Both the position numbers and the translations under genes were made by a program. From positions 620,001 through 684,000 of the forward strand of contig NZ_JAKJHW010000001.1 of the NCBI RefSeq assembly GCF_021646685.1: a stretch of DNA of 64,000 bases. Reading direction: 5' to 3'. Below the pieces are notes generated by a model. It was not told the origin of the DNA and did not search any database. It saw only the letters and a program-made list of their open reading frames with translations. Origin of the DNA: Pseudalkalibacillus salsuginis. GTDB taxonomy: Bacteria > Bacillota > Bacilli > Bacillales > Fictibacillaceae. Positions 1-9,216 of the stretch are shown one piece after another. Position 1 is the stretch's first letter, and each line of letters begins with the position of its first letter.

Positions 1-18
1 GTTATACTTTCTTAACGA
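1..18. repeat. Right tail of an A/B-type dispersed repeat, cut by window edge
   Basis: The first bases match the right-hand end (TATACTTTCTTAACG) shared by the repeat copies ending near 10841, 16555, 33219, 40457 and 52492. The leading GTTATAC resembles the B-module end (as at 10825 and 33202) more than the A-module end, which has TTTTTATAC. As in the other copies, it abuts the T-tract of the terminator of the leftward gene, here speD. The body of the element lies outside the window. Confidence 0.7.
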
Positions 19-46
19 TTAAAAAAGGTGTGCAGCTGCACACCTT
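19..46 (-). terminator. speD intrinsic terminator
   Basis: A perfect 22-bp palindrome at 25-46 (AAGGTGTGCAG and its complement) is followed on the minus strand by a run of six T. It lies 16 bp past the speD stop codon. Confidence 0.9.
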
Positions 47-61
47 GTTGGTTTTTTGTGA

Positions 62-445
62 TTACAAATATGCCGAGACCTTTTTCTGGTCAACTTTAAC
101 CGGACCCATACCTCTTGGAAGTTCTACATTCTCTTTGGACGTAGCACCAAGGGCCTCTGCAATATAATCAGCAGCGACATTTGGATCAAGGTCACCGCAT
201 GTATAAACATCAATGCTTGCATAACCATGCTCTGGAAAACTGTGAATGGTTAGGTGTGATTCAGAAATGATCACAACTCCACTAACTCCATGAGGTGCAA
301 ATTTATGAAAAGCAACTTCTCTTACCTCTGCACCTGATTTAAGTGCAGCCTCTACAAAAAGTTGTTCAATATAAGGCATATTGTTCAATTTCTCAACATC
401 ACAACCCCATAACTCAGCAATCACATGACGTCCCATTGTATCCAT
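62..445 (-). CDS. speD: S-adenosylmethionine decarboxylase proenzyme SpeD
   Basis: Makes decarboxylated AdoMet, the aminopropyl donor for spermidine synthesis. The prokaryotic class 1 proenzyme cleaves itself to create a pyruvoyl group, and the cleavage motif SESHLTIH is intact (Glu62-Ser63 from the chosen start). The motifs [17 protein letters not shown] and LPRGMGPV also match the family. The protein is 127 aa, close to the 126 aa of B. subtilis SpeD. I chose the second ATG (445): AAAGGGGGA lies 8-9 nt before it but only 2 nt before the ATG at 451, and the N-terminus MDTMGRH then aligns with METMGRH of B. subtilis. It follows gapB, as in the B. subtilis gapB-speD pair, but here a terminator and a 400-bp gap separate them, so it probably has its own promoter. 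Confidence 0.96.
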   Translation of the reverse strand: MDTMGRHVIAELWGCDVEKLNNMPYIEQLFVEAALKSGAEVREVAFHKFAPHGVSGVVIISESHLTIHSFPEHGYASIDVYTCGDLDPNVAADYIAEALGATSKENVELPRGMGPVKVDQKKVSAYL

Positions 446-787
446 TTGCATAGTCCCCCTTTAAAATTAATCATGCCTTCAAAAGCATGCGGAAATGGAA
501 TTTTACCACGGGGGAAAGTTAGTCCAAAGAGGTCCTAACCCTTTAAGTAGTATCCAGTTCCTGAATTGCTTATAACATGAAGTTCACGAAGAACAGTATA
601 CTGCTTTTCATCATTTTTTGCAAGTTGATTTTTCGATTTTCCACCTCCATAAAAAATACACCCTTGTACTTCCTCATTCCACAATGAAAGAAATAAAAAA
701 CATATAATCCCTTCAAGTATGGATGATCATATGTTTCCCACAAGCAATGTTAATCCGTTGGCAGCAGACTAAGCAGTCTTTTACACA
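446..787. other. Intergenic region speD-gapB, no gene seen
   Basis: About 340 bp between the speD start and the gapB terminator. A short inverted repeat (CATGC at 473-477, GCATG at 486-490) lies in the speD leader. A second small hairpin (AGACT at 765-769 and AGTCT at 774-778) lies downstream of the gapB terminator. I could not assign a convincing promoter and see no plausible ORF with a ribosome binding site. The speD promoter is presumably here. Confidence 0.5.
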
Positions 788-791
788 ATAT

Positions 792-826
792 AAAAAACGG
801 AGTTGACCATGAAGGTCTACCCCGTT
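792..826 (-). terminator. gapB intrinsic terminator
   Basis: On the minus strand an AACGG...CCGTT stem continues through GACC/GGTC with single-base interruptions and ends in TTTTTT. It lies about 24 bp after the gapB stop. Confidence 0.85.
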
Positions 827-849
827 CCACTTTCTGATTATAAGGATTG

Positions 850-1890
850 TTACGCAGTTCCGGACAAGCGCTTATTGGATAACGCACCAAGTGTTTCTCC
901 AACTTTCTCCGCAAGATCGACTACTCGGCAAGAATATCCCCATTCGTTGTCATACCAGGCAAGAACTTTAACTTTTCGATCTTCGATCACCATTGTAGAC
1001 AACCCATCAATGATTGAAGAATTTTCATTTCCGTTGAAGTCGATTGAGACAAGTGGATCTTTCGTATAACCCAGGATTCCTTGCAAAGTTCCTTTAGACG
1101 CTGTTTCGAGGGCTGCATTGACAGTTTCAACCGTCGCATCACGCTTCACGTCGACAACAAGATCAACTAGAGATACATTCGGTGTCGGCACCCGAAGCGC
1201 CATCCCGTGAAGTTTACCTTCTAATTGAGGCATAACCTTCGCGATTGCTTTCGCTGCACCGGTTGATGTAGGTATGATCGATTGACCGCAAGCACGAGCA
1301 CGTCTTAGGTCTTTGTGAGGATTATCGATATTCTTCTGATCATTTGTATAGGCATGAACGGTCGTCATCACACCGTTTTCGATCCCAAATTGTTCATCAA
1401 TAACTTTTACTACCGGTGCGAGACAGTTTGTCGTACATGAGGCATTGGAAAGAATATGGTGCTCTTCCGGAATGTAAGCGTCATCATTTACACCCATCAC
1501 GACTGTAAGATCTTCATCTTTACCTGGAGCAGTGATGATAACCTTCTTGGCACCAGCTTCTAAATGGTAAGCGGCAGTCTCTTTTGATTTGAACTTGCCT
1601 GTTGCTTCAATGACGATATCAATGCCCAAATGCCCCCATGGCAATTGTTTAGGATCCCTATTACTGAGCAACTTGATTTCTTTACCATCTACAAACAGAG
1701 AATTCTCATTCGCTTCAACCTCGAGATCGTAAGTACCATGAATGCTATCGTATTTGATAAGATGAGCTAATGTCTCAGAAGGATAACTTGCATTTATCGC
1801 AACAACATCTAATTGTTGGTTTTTCATCGCTTTACGGAATACCATCCGTCCAATTCGTCCAAATCCATTAATAGCTACTTTAGCTTTCAT
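850..1890 (-). CDS. gapB: Glyceraldehyde-3-phosphate dehydrogenase, GapB type (gluconeogenic)
   Basis: 346 aa. Rossmann fold begins INGFGRIGR (8-16). The catalytic cysteine is Cys152 in SNASCTTNC and the partner histidine is His179 in TVHAYTNDQ. The sequence resembles B. subtilis GapB rather than GapA. It has AINAS in the cofactor loop (31-35) instead of the Asp typical of strictly NAD-dependent enzymes, and the GapB-like stretch NPHKDLRRARACG. GapB enzymes run in the gluconeogenic direction and prefer NADP. Start: ATG preceded by GGAGGGATTTCAAC. In B. subtilis gapB is repressed by CcpN on glycolytic carbon; I could not identify such a site here. Its position downstream of coaE and upstream of speD matches the B. 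subtilis order. Confidence 0.96.
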   Translation of the reverse strand: MKAKVAINGFGRIGRMVFRKAMKNQQLDVVAINASYPSETLAHLIKYDSIHGTYDLEVEANENSLFVDGKEIKLLSNRDPKQLPWGHLGIDIVIEATGKFKSKETAAYHLEAGAKKVIITAPGKDEDLTVVMGVNDDAYIPEEHHILSNASCTTNCLAPVVKVIDEQFGIENGVMTTVHAYTNDQKNIDNPHKDLRRARACGQSIIPTSTGAAKAIAKVMPQLEGKLHGMALRVPTPNVSLVDLVVDVKRDATVETVNAALETASKGTLQGILGYTKDPLVSIDFNGNENSSIIDGLSTMVIEDRKVKVLAWYDNEWGYSCRVVDLAEKVGETLGALSNKRLSGTA

Positions 1891-2126
1891 GTTGAAATCC
1901 CTCCACTATATAAAGTGCTATACTTTTTTCTAAAAATCTAAAATTAGTATAACATATTATATGTAAAAGGGAACACTAAATTTATCAATATAAAAAAAAG
2001 AGGCCGGTGCCTGGCCCCTAAAGTTCAAAAAATCGACAAAAACATTACACATTCTGCTATTAGTGTGTCGGTTGATCGGAATTCATTGTCTCTTTTGTCG
2101 ATTAACCTGCTGGTTCTAACTCAGAA
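1891..2126. other. gapB promoter region and coaE 3' region with inverted repeat
   Basis: Contains the coaE terminator (1992-2018) and, between it and the coaE stop, a perfect 11-bp inverted repeat (AATCGACAAAA at 2031-2041, TTTTGTCGATT at 2093-2103) enclosing 51 nt. The role of the inverted repeat is unknown; it could be a 3'-UTR structure. The gapB promoter should lie at 1891-1990. Confidence 0.5.
1992..2018 (-). terminator. coaE operon terminator
   Basis: On the minus strand GGGGCC and GGCCTC form a six-pair stem with one G-U pair around AGGCACC or similar, followed by eight T. It would end the polA-mutM-ytaF-coaE transcript. Confidence 0.75.
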
Positions 2127-2717
2127 TTAGAGTATGTCCCATTTCGTGAATATATGTATCAACTGTTGACGGCTCTCTTCCACCGTCCCATTGTTGTCGA
2201 TGATTCCATCTGCCCATTTTGTCTTGTCGTCCAACGGTATTTGGGAGCGAATTCGGGATAGTGCATCCGCAGAGGAAGATTGATCACGTTTCATCAATCT
2301 TTCCAATTGTGTTTTTTTATCCACATAGACAAGTAATGTACGATCCACCATATGGGATAATTTACTCTCAAACAATAATGGTATATCCATGACGACGGAC
2401 TCCTGTACTTCCAGCAATTCATCTTTGCGAGCAAGCATTCGTTCCCGGACAGCAGGATGGACAAAACTGTTCAACTTTAGACGCTTTTCTTCATCATTGA
2501 ATATGATTGCACCTAACTTTTTGCGGTTGATGCTCCGATCTTCCTCCAAAATATCTCCGCCAAAGAATTCTACGATTTGCGCATATGCTGCTTCGCCCGG
2601 CGATACAACTTCCCGGGCGATTTTATCGGCATCAATTACAGGGATATTCAGCTCTTGAATCATAACGGAAATCGTGCTTTTCCCACTTCCAATCCCACCG
2701 GTCAAACCTACAATCAT
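2127..2717 (-). CDS. coaE: Dephospho-CoA kinase
   Basis: Catalyses the last step of coenzyme A synthesis, phosphorylation of the ribose 3' hydroxyl of dephospho-CoA. 196 aa, the usual length. Walker A motif GGIGSGKS at residues 7-14 directly after the N-terminal strand. The region DADKIAREVV matches the conserved CoA-site aspartate region, and LLFESKL matches the LID region of the family. It lies 10 bp downstream of ytaF at the end of the polA-mutM-ytaF-coaE run, an arrangement common in Bacillaceae. Confidence 0.95.
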   Translation of the reverse strand: MIVGLTGGIGSGKSTISVMIQELNIPVIDADKIAREVVSPGEAAYAQIVEFFGGDILEEDRSINRKKLGAIIFNDEEKRLKLNSFVHPAVRERMLARKDELLEVQESVVMDIPLLFESKLSHMVDRTLLVYVDKKTQLERLMKRDQSSSADALSRIRSQIPLDDKTKWADGIIDNNGTVEESRQQLIHIFTKWDIL

Positions 2718-2727
2718 TTATAACACC

Positions 2728-3375
2728 TCACAGTTTGAATATACCTAACACGATCAACATGACACCTGGCAAAAAGCTGATCAACCTCATGGATGGTATG
2801 GCAGACAACACTCTTCCAAGCTTCATACCAATCACAAGGAACAGTACACTCATACCTGCTACAAATACGGCTGTCATCAGATGGGGGAAACCGAGTAGTG
2901 ATGCCCCAAGTCCAGCAGCAAACGAATCTAACGATAAAGCCAGGCCGAGTAACAATGCTTCTAATCCTGTAATGGTTCCAGAACGGTCAATATCCGCGGC
3001 TGCAGGGGTACGTAAAATTTGAATGACGATACCTAACGATCGGATCTCCATGTTCCAAATATATTCCGATTCATGCTTTTTGATTGATGCCTCTTCACGT
3101 TCATCGCTGGTTTTAAAGAATTGCCATAAGACATACATCCCTAAACCGATCAGCAACATTCCACCCAACTTGCCTGCAAAAACAGGAGAAATGAATGTGC
3201 TGATGATTGTCCCTACATTCATAGCAGACAGCAACATCAAAGCTGAACATATTGCAATCAGAATAATGGAGAAGTAAGTGATTTTCATTCGTCGTACACC
3301 GTATGTTACACCGACCCCGAAGCTGTCCATGCTCACAGCAATCGTCAAAGTCAGTAAGGCTATCCATCCTGTCAC
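2728..3375 (-). CDS. ytaF: Sporulation membrane protein YtaF (MntP-like)
   Basis: About 215 aa with six predicted membrane segments in two similar halves. Each half carries the signature of the MntP/YtaF family: SMDSFGVGVTYG near the N-terminus and SLDSFAAGLGASL in the middle. MntP members export manganese, and YtaF is the sporulation-associated relative found beside coaE in bacilli. The open frame runs upstream to a TTG at 3399, but that would place the AAGGAGG box inside the gene. A GTG at 3375 (10 nt after AAGGAGG) or at 3381 (4 nt) is the likely start. The transported substrate is not known from the sequence. Confidence 0.85.
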   Translation of the reverse strand: MTGWIALLTLTIAVSMDSFGVGVTYGVRRMKITYFSIILIAICSALMLLSAMNVGTIISTFISPVFAGKLGGMLLIGLGMYVLWQFFKTSDEREEASIKKHESEYIWNMEIRSLGIVIQILRTPAAADIDRSGTITGLEALLLGLALSLDSFAAGLGASLLGFPHLMTAVFVAGMSVLFLVIGMKLGRVLSAIPSMRLISFLPGVMLIVLGIFKL

Positions 3376-3459
3376 TTCCACACATCCTCCTTGCTTCAAA
3401 CGCTAGGATAGTATATGGATAGGGCCTATCCGACGTACGACTTTTTCATGAATTTCTCA

Positions 3460-4284
3460 TCACTTTTGGCAGCTTGGACAAATATGTGTACCTCTCCCCC
3501 CTACAACAATACGCACGATTTCTGAGCCGCAATTGAGACAGGGTTCACCTTTCCGAGCATAAACAGCAAGCTTTTGCTGAAACATCCCCATATCTCCTTG
3601 GGAATTCACATAAGAACGAATCGTGCTTCCACCTTGATCCACGGCCTCATTCAATGTTTCGACGATGGCTTGATGCAACGCTTCTGCCTTCTTTTTCGAT
3701 AACGATCTTGCTTCAGCTTCAGGGTTGAGTCCGACTTTAAAAAGGGCTTCATCCACATAAATGTTGCCGAGTCCCACTAATACCGTCTGATCCAGTAAAA
3801 CAGGCTTGATTTTACGAGTCGTCTTTTGAAGCTTATTCCAGAGCTCTACTGGTTTGAAGTCCGGATCGAATGGTTCTGGGCCTAATTGGGATAAAGGTAG
3901 ATGTTCCTCTTCTTTCCCGATCGGATATACATGCATCGTTCCAAACTTACGTACATCACGATAACGCAATTCAGATCCATCCCTAAAAGCGAAGATCACA
4001 TGCGTATGCTTATCAGCTTCTTCACCGCCCTCAACATAAATATATCGTCCTTCCATCCGCAAATGCGAAACAAGAACTACATCATCGAGAATGATTTTCA
4101 GGAATTTTCCTCTTCTTCCGATGGAGCGGATCGTTTGGCCGATCAACAAGGATTTGAAATCTCCCAAATCATCTGGATGTTTGATGATTTTCGCCCACTT
4201 GACCGTTACATTTTCGATTTTTTTACCAAGCACTAGATTTTCCAAGGTACGTCTGACAGTTTCCACTTCAGGTAATTCTGGCAT
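3460..4284 (-). CDS. mutM: Formamidopyrimidine-DNA glycosylase (Fpg/MutM)
   Basis: Removes 8-oxoguanine and formamidopyrimidines and cuts the abasic site. 274 aa. The mature N-terminus PELPEVE gives the catalytic proline (Pro2) and Glu3. The helix-two-turn-helix region contains GLGNIYVDEALF, and a C-terminal zinc finger CLNCGS...CPSC is complete. Start: ATG with AGGGAGA upstream. The gene follows polA by 64 bp, a long-standing pairing in bacilli that joins lesion removal with gap filling. Confidence 0.97.
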   Translation of the reverse strand: MPELPEVETVRRTLENLVLGKKIENVTVKWAKIIKHPDDLGDFKSLLIGQTIRSIGRRGKFLKIILDDVVLVSHLRMEGRYIYVEGGEEADKHTHVIFAFRDGSELRYRDVRKFGTMHVYPIGKEEEHLPLSQLGPEPFDPDFKPVELWNKLQKTTRKIKPVLLDQTVLVGLGNIYVDEALFKVGLNPEAEARSLSKKKAEALHQAIVETLNEAVDQGGSTIRSYVNSQGDMGMFQQKLAVYARKGEPCLNCGSEIVRIVVGGRGTHICPSCQK

Positions 4285-4348
4285 TTCTGATCTCCCTATC
4301 TCTAATACCTGCCTGCAGCAGGGGCAGACTTAGCTTCTATCCAATTTA

Positions 4349-6985
4349 CTATTTCGCATCATACCAGGTGTCCCCATATGAATAATCGACTTTCAAAGGG
4401 ACATCCAGTTGTACAGCATGCTCCATGACATCCGGTACAATCTTCTCCAGTTTTTCAAGCTCGTCTTTCGGTGCTTCGAAAATCAATTCGTCATGCACCT
4501 GCAACAGCATCCTTGTCTTCAACTTTTCTTTCTCTAATCGTTTGGCCATCTCCACCATAGCCTTTTTGATGATATCTGCTGCTGAGCCTTGTATCGGTGT
4601 ATTCATGGCTGTACGTTCAGCAAAGCTTCTTAAGTTGAAATTACGGCTTGTGATTTCCGGAAGATATCTGCGACGGTTCAACATCGTCGTCACATAGCCT
4701 TCCTGTTTCGCCTGTTGGACAATATCATCCATGTACTGTTTGACGCCTGGGAAGCTTTTGAGGTACCGTTCGATAAATTGCCCAGCTTCCTTCCGGGTAA
4801 TGCCAAGACTTTGCGAAAGTCCATAATCACTGATTCCATATACGATTCCGAAATTGACAGCTTTCGCTTGCCTTCTCATATCCGACGTCACTTCATCTTT
4901 TTCAACATGAAAGACATCCATTGCTGTTTTCGTATGGATATCCATTTCATTATTGAATGCATCGATCAATTTATCGTCCTGTGCGATATGAGCAAGGACT
5001 CGCAGCTCGATTTGTGAATAATCCGCGGCGAACACGACCCAATTTTTTTCTGATGGTATGAATGCCTGGCGGATCTTTCTTCCCGCCTCCAGACGGATCG
5101 GGATGTTTTGAAGGTTCGGATCGATAGAACTCAAGCGGCCAGTCTGTGCCAGCGCTTGATTGAAACGTGTATGGATTTTCTCCGTAGCACGGTTCACCAC
5201 CTTCAGAAGCCCTTCTACATAAGTCGAATTGAGCTTGCCAAGCTGGCGGTAGTAAAGGATTTCCTCAACAATTTCATGCTTATCCTTCAGTTTTTCCAAA
5301 ACATCAGCTGACGTTGAATATCCTGTCTTTGTCTTTTTGATGACTGGAAGCTGCATTTTTTCAAATAAGATTTCACCAAGCTGTTTAGGGGAATTGATAT
5401 TGAACTCGGTTCCGGCAAGTTCGAAAATTTTCGCTTCGATCTTTTCCAATTGGTCATTCAACTCGGTGCCCATCTCCTCCAGCCGCTTCACATCGACCTG
5501 GACACCTTGCTGCTCCATTTTACCGAGGACAATGGACAGCGGCATCTCCAAATCATAGAACAACTGATCTTGTTCATTCTTTTTAAGGCTCTCTTGAAGA
5601 CGAGGGACGACTTGAAGAAGCATATTCGCTTTGCGTACAATGTGTTCACTTAAAAACTTTCCTTCTGGAACTTTCTGCTTTACCCCTTTTCCATAAATCG
5701 TTTCATTGTTTGATACGCCTTTCAATCCAAACCGGCTTGCTATCGAAGCAATATCATGTGAGGAGTCAGAAGGATTCAACAAGTAAGAAGCGATAAGAGC
5801 ATCAAATTTGACCCCTTTCAGGTCGATGCCTTTCCAAGCAAGCGATACAGTTGCCTGCTTTGCATCGGCTGCATACTTTTCTATCTTTTCATCTTCAAGC
5901 CATTCAATGAAGGCTTCTGACTTTAAAGCTACGTCAGTTGGAATAAAGTATTTTCCCTTTTCACTGACAATACCCATCCCTAGAATATCCCCATGATGAT
6001 AGTTTTCAGCTAAGCATTCGATGACCACCGCCGCGTCTGAACCGAAATCTGCCATCGTAACCTCTTCTAAAATTTCATAATCAATCTCATCAGTCGGTGT
6101 ATCCCCTTCTTCTGATTCTCCGCTGTCAACCCTATCAAGAAGTGAATTGAATCCTAACTCTTTGAACAGTTTAATGACTTTGTCAGAGATTTCATTCACA
6201 AACTCACAGCTGTCGAGCTTGACATCTACCGGGGCTTTTATTTCAATCGTAGCAAGTTTTTTGCTCATTTCAGCCTGTTCTTTGTTGTCTTCAAGCCTTT
6301 GCTTCAGCTTTTTACCAGAAACTTTATCAATTGAATCCAGCACTTCTTCAATTGTCCCAAATTCCTTCAACAGCTTGATCGCAGTCTTTTCACCGACACC
6401 TGGAACTCCAGGAATGTTGTCCGAACTGTCCCCCATAAGTCCTTTCATGTCGATGATCTGATCGGGTGTGAGGCCATAGCGTTCTTCGACAAGCTTCATG
6501 TCATATGTATCCATATCTGTTATGCCCTTTTTCGTCAATGCAACATGGACATGCTCGTCCACTAATTGGAGCAAGTCCTTATCCCCGGTGATGACTTTGA
6601 CATCCCATTCCTTAGGATCTGCTTGTTTCGATAATGTACCGATGATGTCATCCGCCTCATATTGTTCCAATTCATATCTCTTGATACCGAATGCATCCAG
6701 CAATTCACGGATCAAAGGTAATTGTTCTGAAAGTTCTGGCGGTGTCTTTTGCCGTCCGCCTTTATATTCATTAAAGGTCTTGTGACGAAACGTTGTCTTT
6801 CCGGCATCAAATGCAACCAGCATATGACTTGGTGCTTCATCATCAAGCACCTTCAATAACATCGTTGTAAACCCGTACACTGCATTCGTGTAAACTCCTT
6901 TATCATTGTTCAAAAGGGGTAATGCAAAAAATGCACGGTATGCGATACTGTTCCCATCTACTAAAACGAGTTTCTTTTTGCTCAT
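4349..6985 (-). CDS. polA: DNA polymerase I
   Basis: 878 aa. The N-terminal 5' nuclease domain spans about 1-290 (GDKDLLQLV and GLMGDSSDNIPGVPGVGEKTA motifs). The central 3'-5' exonuclease-like domain, about 300-470, looks degenerate as in other Bacillus and Geobacillus enzymes, so proofreading is probably absent. The polymerase domain carries motif A (DYSQIELR), motif B (RRQAKAVNFGIVYG) and motif C (VHDELIFE). It fills gaps in excision repair and matures Okazaki fragments. ATG preceded by GAGGAGGAAATC. It is first in the polA-mutM-ytaF-coaE run; phoR lies 509 bp upstream behind a terminator and a dispersed repeat, so polA has its own promoter. Confidence 0.97.
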   Translation of the reverse strand: MSKKKLVLVDGNSIAYRAFFALPLLNNDKGVYTNAVYGFTTMLLKVLDDEAPSHMLVAFDAGKTTFRHKTFNEYKGGRQKTPPELSEQLPLIRELLDAFGIKRYELEQYEADDIIGTLSKQADPKEWDVKVITGDKDLLQLVDEHVHVALTKKGITDMDTYDMKLVEERYGLTPDQIIDMKGLMGDSSDNIPGVPGVGEKTAIKLLKEFGTIEEVLDSIDKVSGKKLKQRLEDNKEQAEMSKKLATIEIKAPVDVKLDSCEFVNEISDKVIKLFKELGFNSLLDRVDSGESEEGDTPTDEIDYEILEEVTMADFGSDAAVVIECLAENYHHGDILGMGIVSEKGKYFIPTDVALKSEAFIEWLEDEKIEKYAADAKQATVSLAWKGIDLKGVKFDALIASYLLNPSDSSHDIASIASRFGLKGVSNNETIYGKGVKQKVPEGKFLSEHIVRKANMLLQVVPRLQESLKKNEQDQLFYDLEMPLSIVLGKMEQQGVQVDVKRLEEMGTELNDQLEKIEAKIFELAGTEFNINSPKQLGEILFEKMQLPVIKKTKTGYSTSADVLEKLKDKHEIVEEILYYRQLGKLNSTYVEGLLKVVNRATEKIHTRFNQALAQTGRLSSIDPNLQNIPIRLEAGRKIRQAFIPSEKNWVVFAADYSQIELRVLAHIAQDDKLIDAFNNEMDIHTKTAMDVFHVEKDEVTSDMRRQAKAVNFGIVYGISDYGLSQSLGITRKEAGQFIERYLKSFPGVKQYMDDIVQQAKQEGYVTTMLNRRRYLPEITSRNFNLRSFAERTAMNTPIQGSAADIIKKAMVEMAKRLEKEKLKTRMLLQVHDELIFEAPKDELEKLEKIVPDVMEHAVQLDVPLKVDYSYGDTWYDAK

Positions 6986-7091
6986 TCGATTTCCTCCTCG
7001 TTCAACACTAATTTCATTTTATCATGTTTGGATTTAGAAGGGAAAAAGGGAGTGTCAAGGGATGATTCCGTCCACTGTGCTGTCCAAACTA

Positions 7092-7133
7092 TGTCGAGTA
7101 GATTTTAGAGTGTATCGAGTAAGTCTATGAGCG
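7092..7133. repeat. Two imperfect 21-bp units upstream of polA
   Basis: Two adjacent 21-bp segments (7092-7112, 7113-7133) share T.TCGAGTA and scattered further positions. This may be a remnant of the 21-bp tandem arrays seen at 39391 and 60195, or chance; only two units are visible. Confidence 0.3.
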
Positions 7134-7207
7134 AAGTTGGAAAATACATGGCGGATGATCGAGCACGTTTGGACACAATTGTCCGACTAGTATAAATGTC
7201 TACGCCT

Positions 7208-7360
7208 AAAGAAAAGCGCAAACGCCCTGATTAGCCACGAAGGTCACTGGAAGTCCGACGAGGAGGCTGTTGCCGCCGCAGGAGGACTGAAGTGATCCAA
7301 GTGGTTGGGCGTTGGAGCTAGACATTCCTTCATCGATACAAATTTTATCCATTTATAACC
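7208..7360 (+). repeat. Dispersed repeat, module A, internally deleted (copy 1)
   Basis: Begins AAAGAAAAGCGCAAACGCCC and ends near CTAGACAT, with a diverged tail. Compared with the full copies at 16346, 40247 and 52283 it lacks the central GAACC...GGTTC hairpin block. The base of the fold, AACGCCC against GGGCGTT, is a perfect 7-bp stem. It lies directly after the ten-T tract of the phoR terminator. The 509 bp between polA and phoR hold no gene. Confidence 0.85.
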
Positions 7361-7396
7361 AAAAAAAAAAGACGAGAGTCCGTAGGTACACTCTCG
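7361..7396 (-). terminator. phoPR terminator
   Basis: CGAGAGT (7373-7379) pairs with ACTCTCG (7390-7396), and a run of ten T follows on the minus strand. It lies about 100 bp after the phoR stop. Confidence 0.85.
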
Positions 7397-7494
7397 CCAT
7401 CAATAAGGGGATCCTTTTGAAAAGGATTTTCAAATTCAGTCTAGCAAAGGTTTATGAAGCACGAATCTCATGGGTGTTAATGTTGTGTAAATTT

Positions 7495-9216
7495 TCAGTC
7501 TTGTCTCATTTTGAAAAAGGCTAATGTAAACGTTGTGCCAACATCCTTCTTGCTCGTCACCTTGACCTGCCCTTTATGGGCTTCTACCAAGTGCTTGACG
7601 ATCGCAAGACCTAGTCCTGTTCCACCAGAGTTACGGCTCCGAGCCTTATCGACTCTGTAAAATCGTTCAAAGACACGAGGAATTTCATCTTCATTGATAC
7701 CAATCCCCGTATCTTTAACTTCAAGGTAGACCTTTTCATGATCATCTTTTCCAGTAATCCATACAGTCCCGCCATTCGGAGTATAGGAAAAAGCATTGTT
7801 CAACAAATTGATCAAGATTTGTTTAAGACGCGCAGAATCACCCTCGATCCTAAGGTCCCCCTCTAACTCGACGAACACCTTGATCTGTTTCTCCTCCGCA
7901 CTCGGCTCAAGCAACGTAACCGTATCATTGACGATCGTTTCCAAATTGATCGACTGCCAGTTCAATTGGAAATTGGATTGCTCCATTTTCGTGAATTCAA
8001 GCAAATCCTGTATTAGATTTTGAAGACGATCACTTTCTTTCCAGATGATCGTTAAAAACTTCTTCCGCAACTCTTTGCTTTCCATTGCTCCATCCAATAG
8101 GGTTTCAGTAAACCCTTTCAGCGACGTGACTGGGGTACGCAACTCATGGGATACATTCGCTACAAAATCTTTCCTCATTTGTTCAAGGTTCTTTAATTCC
8201 GTGATATCATGGAAAACCAGAACGATTCCTTTGATTTTATCTTTATGCCCAAGGATCGGAACGCACGTGATATGAAAATGTTTTCGGTCAATCCCGATTG
8301 ACAATGTCACCTGTTTTCTGACAGTCGATTCTGTAAGGAACGCTTCATCGACCAGACCAATGACATCTTTGTTCGGAATGATTTCATGATACAGCTTATC
8401 ATTCCATGCCTTCGAATCAATTCCAAAAATGGTTTTGTAGGCTCTGTTCATCAAATTGATATAACCTTTAGAATCAATCAATAATAATCCGCTGTCCATA
8501 TTCTCGATAACGGTGGACATCCGTTCTTGTTCCGATTCCCTCAATTCCGTGATCTGCTCCAAATTTCGGGCAAGGATATTAAGGGAATGGTTCAGTTCAC
8601 CAGTCTCTTTCAACTGATATTCATGCGTCCTGGCTTTGAAATTACCACGAGCCAGTTCTTTCGCCACCCGCATTGCATCATCGACAGGCTTTGCAAGCTT
8701 ACCAGTCAATCGGAAGGTGACAGCGATCAACAGAGCATAGCTAACCAGGATGGTCAATAAGATCGGAATCCAATAACGACGTACTTCATTCGTCAACTTG
8801 CGCTTCTCAGTGGAAATGACCAGGTAATCAGAAGATGGCTGTCCAGGTGAAAGGGTCAAAACAAAATCAACCCTGTCATCCCTCTCGACTCTCTCTACGT
8901 GATCAGATGGACTGAATAGATCTTGATTGGTGAAAGGAGGCTTCTCAAATGTCGTTGCCGAAACCTCTCCCTCCTTTGTTATGTAAGAAATCTCTCCATC
9001 AATGTATTCCTTATACCAAGTCAATGCGGACTGCAGCTGTTCTGTTTCAGGATCGACAGCACGAGAAACAAGTTCAAGCTGGGTGACATAGGACTCAAAC
9101 TGCTCTCGCTCCATTGCTCCTATTGAGAGATTAGCAATCGCAAAACTTAGCAATAAGAAAATACCGCTTGTAAAAATGATGAAAGAATTTAAGATCCTTC
9201 CGCGAAAATTAACCAT
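7495..9216 (-). CDS. phoR: Phosphate-limitation sensor histidine kinase PhoR
   Basis: 573 aa. Two membrane helices (about 9-30 and 150-172) flank an extracytoplasmic domain. A HAMP linker, a PAS domain (about 235-340), a HisKA domain with His357 in VSHELRTP and an HATPase_c domain (NLLNNAF, DTGIGI, GGTGLGL) follow. It phosphorylates PhoP when phosphate is scarce; in B. subtilis the PAS region senses cell wall teichoic acid intermediates. The ATG directly follows the phoP stop (TAAATG) with only a weak ribosome binding site, which points to translational coupling. A terminator and a repeat lie downstream. Confidence 0.93.
   Translation of the reverse strand: MVNFRGRILNSFIIFTSGIFLLLSFAIANLSIGAMEREQFESYVTQLELVSRAVDPETEQLQSALTWYKEYIDGEISYITKEGEVSATTFEKPPFTNQDLFSPSDHVERVERDDRVDFVLTLSPGQPSSDYLVISTEKRKLTNEVRRYWIPILLTILVSYALLIAVTFRLTGKLAKPVDDAMRVAKELARGNFKARTHEYQLKETGELNHSLNILARNLEQITELRESEQERMSTVIENMDSGLLLIDSKGYINLMNRAYKTIFGIDSKAWNDKLYHEIIPNKDVIGLVDEAFLTESTVRKQVTLSIGIDRKHFHITCVPILGHKDKIKGIVLVFHDITELKNLEQMRKDFVANVSHELRTPVTSLKGFTETLLDGAMESKELRKKFLTIIWKESDRLQNLIQDLLEFTKMEQSNFQLNWQSINLETIVNDTVTLLEPSAEEKQIKVFVELEGDLRIEGDSARLKQILINLLNNAFSYTPNGGTVWITGKDDHEKVYLEVKDTGIGINEDEIPRVFERFYRVDKARSRNSGGTGLGLAIVKHLVEAHKGQVKVTSKKDVGTTFTLAFFKMRQD

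Noticed and set aside
803-1069. Plus-strand ORF overlapping the gapB 3' end
   Set aside because: Antisense to a well-conserved gene and without recognisable domains or a good ribosome binding site. Many similar antisense frames elsewhere were left out for the same reason.
4349-6985. Functional 3'-5' exonuclease in PolA
   Set aside because: The central domain lacks the clear DxE and other exonuclease motifs; this is usual for Bacillus PolA and not a local defect.
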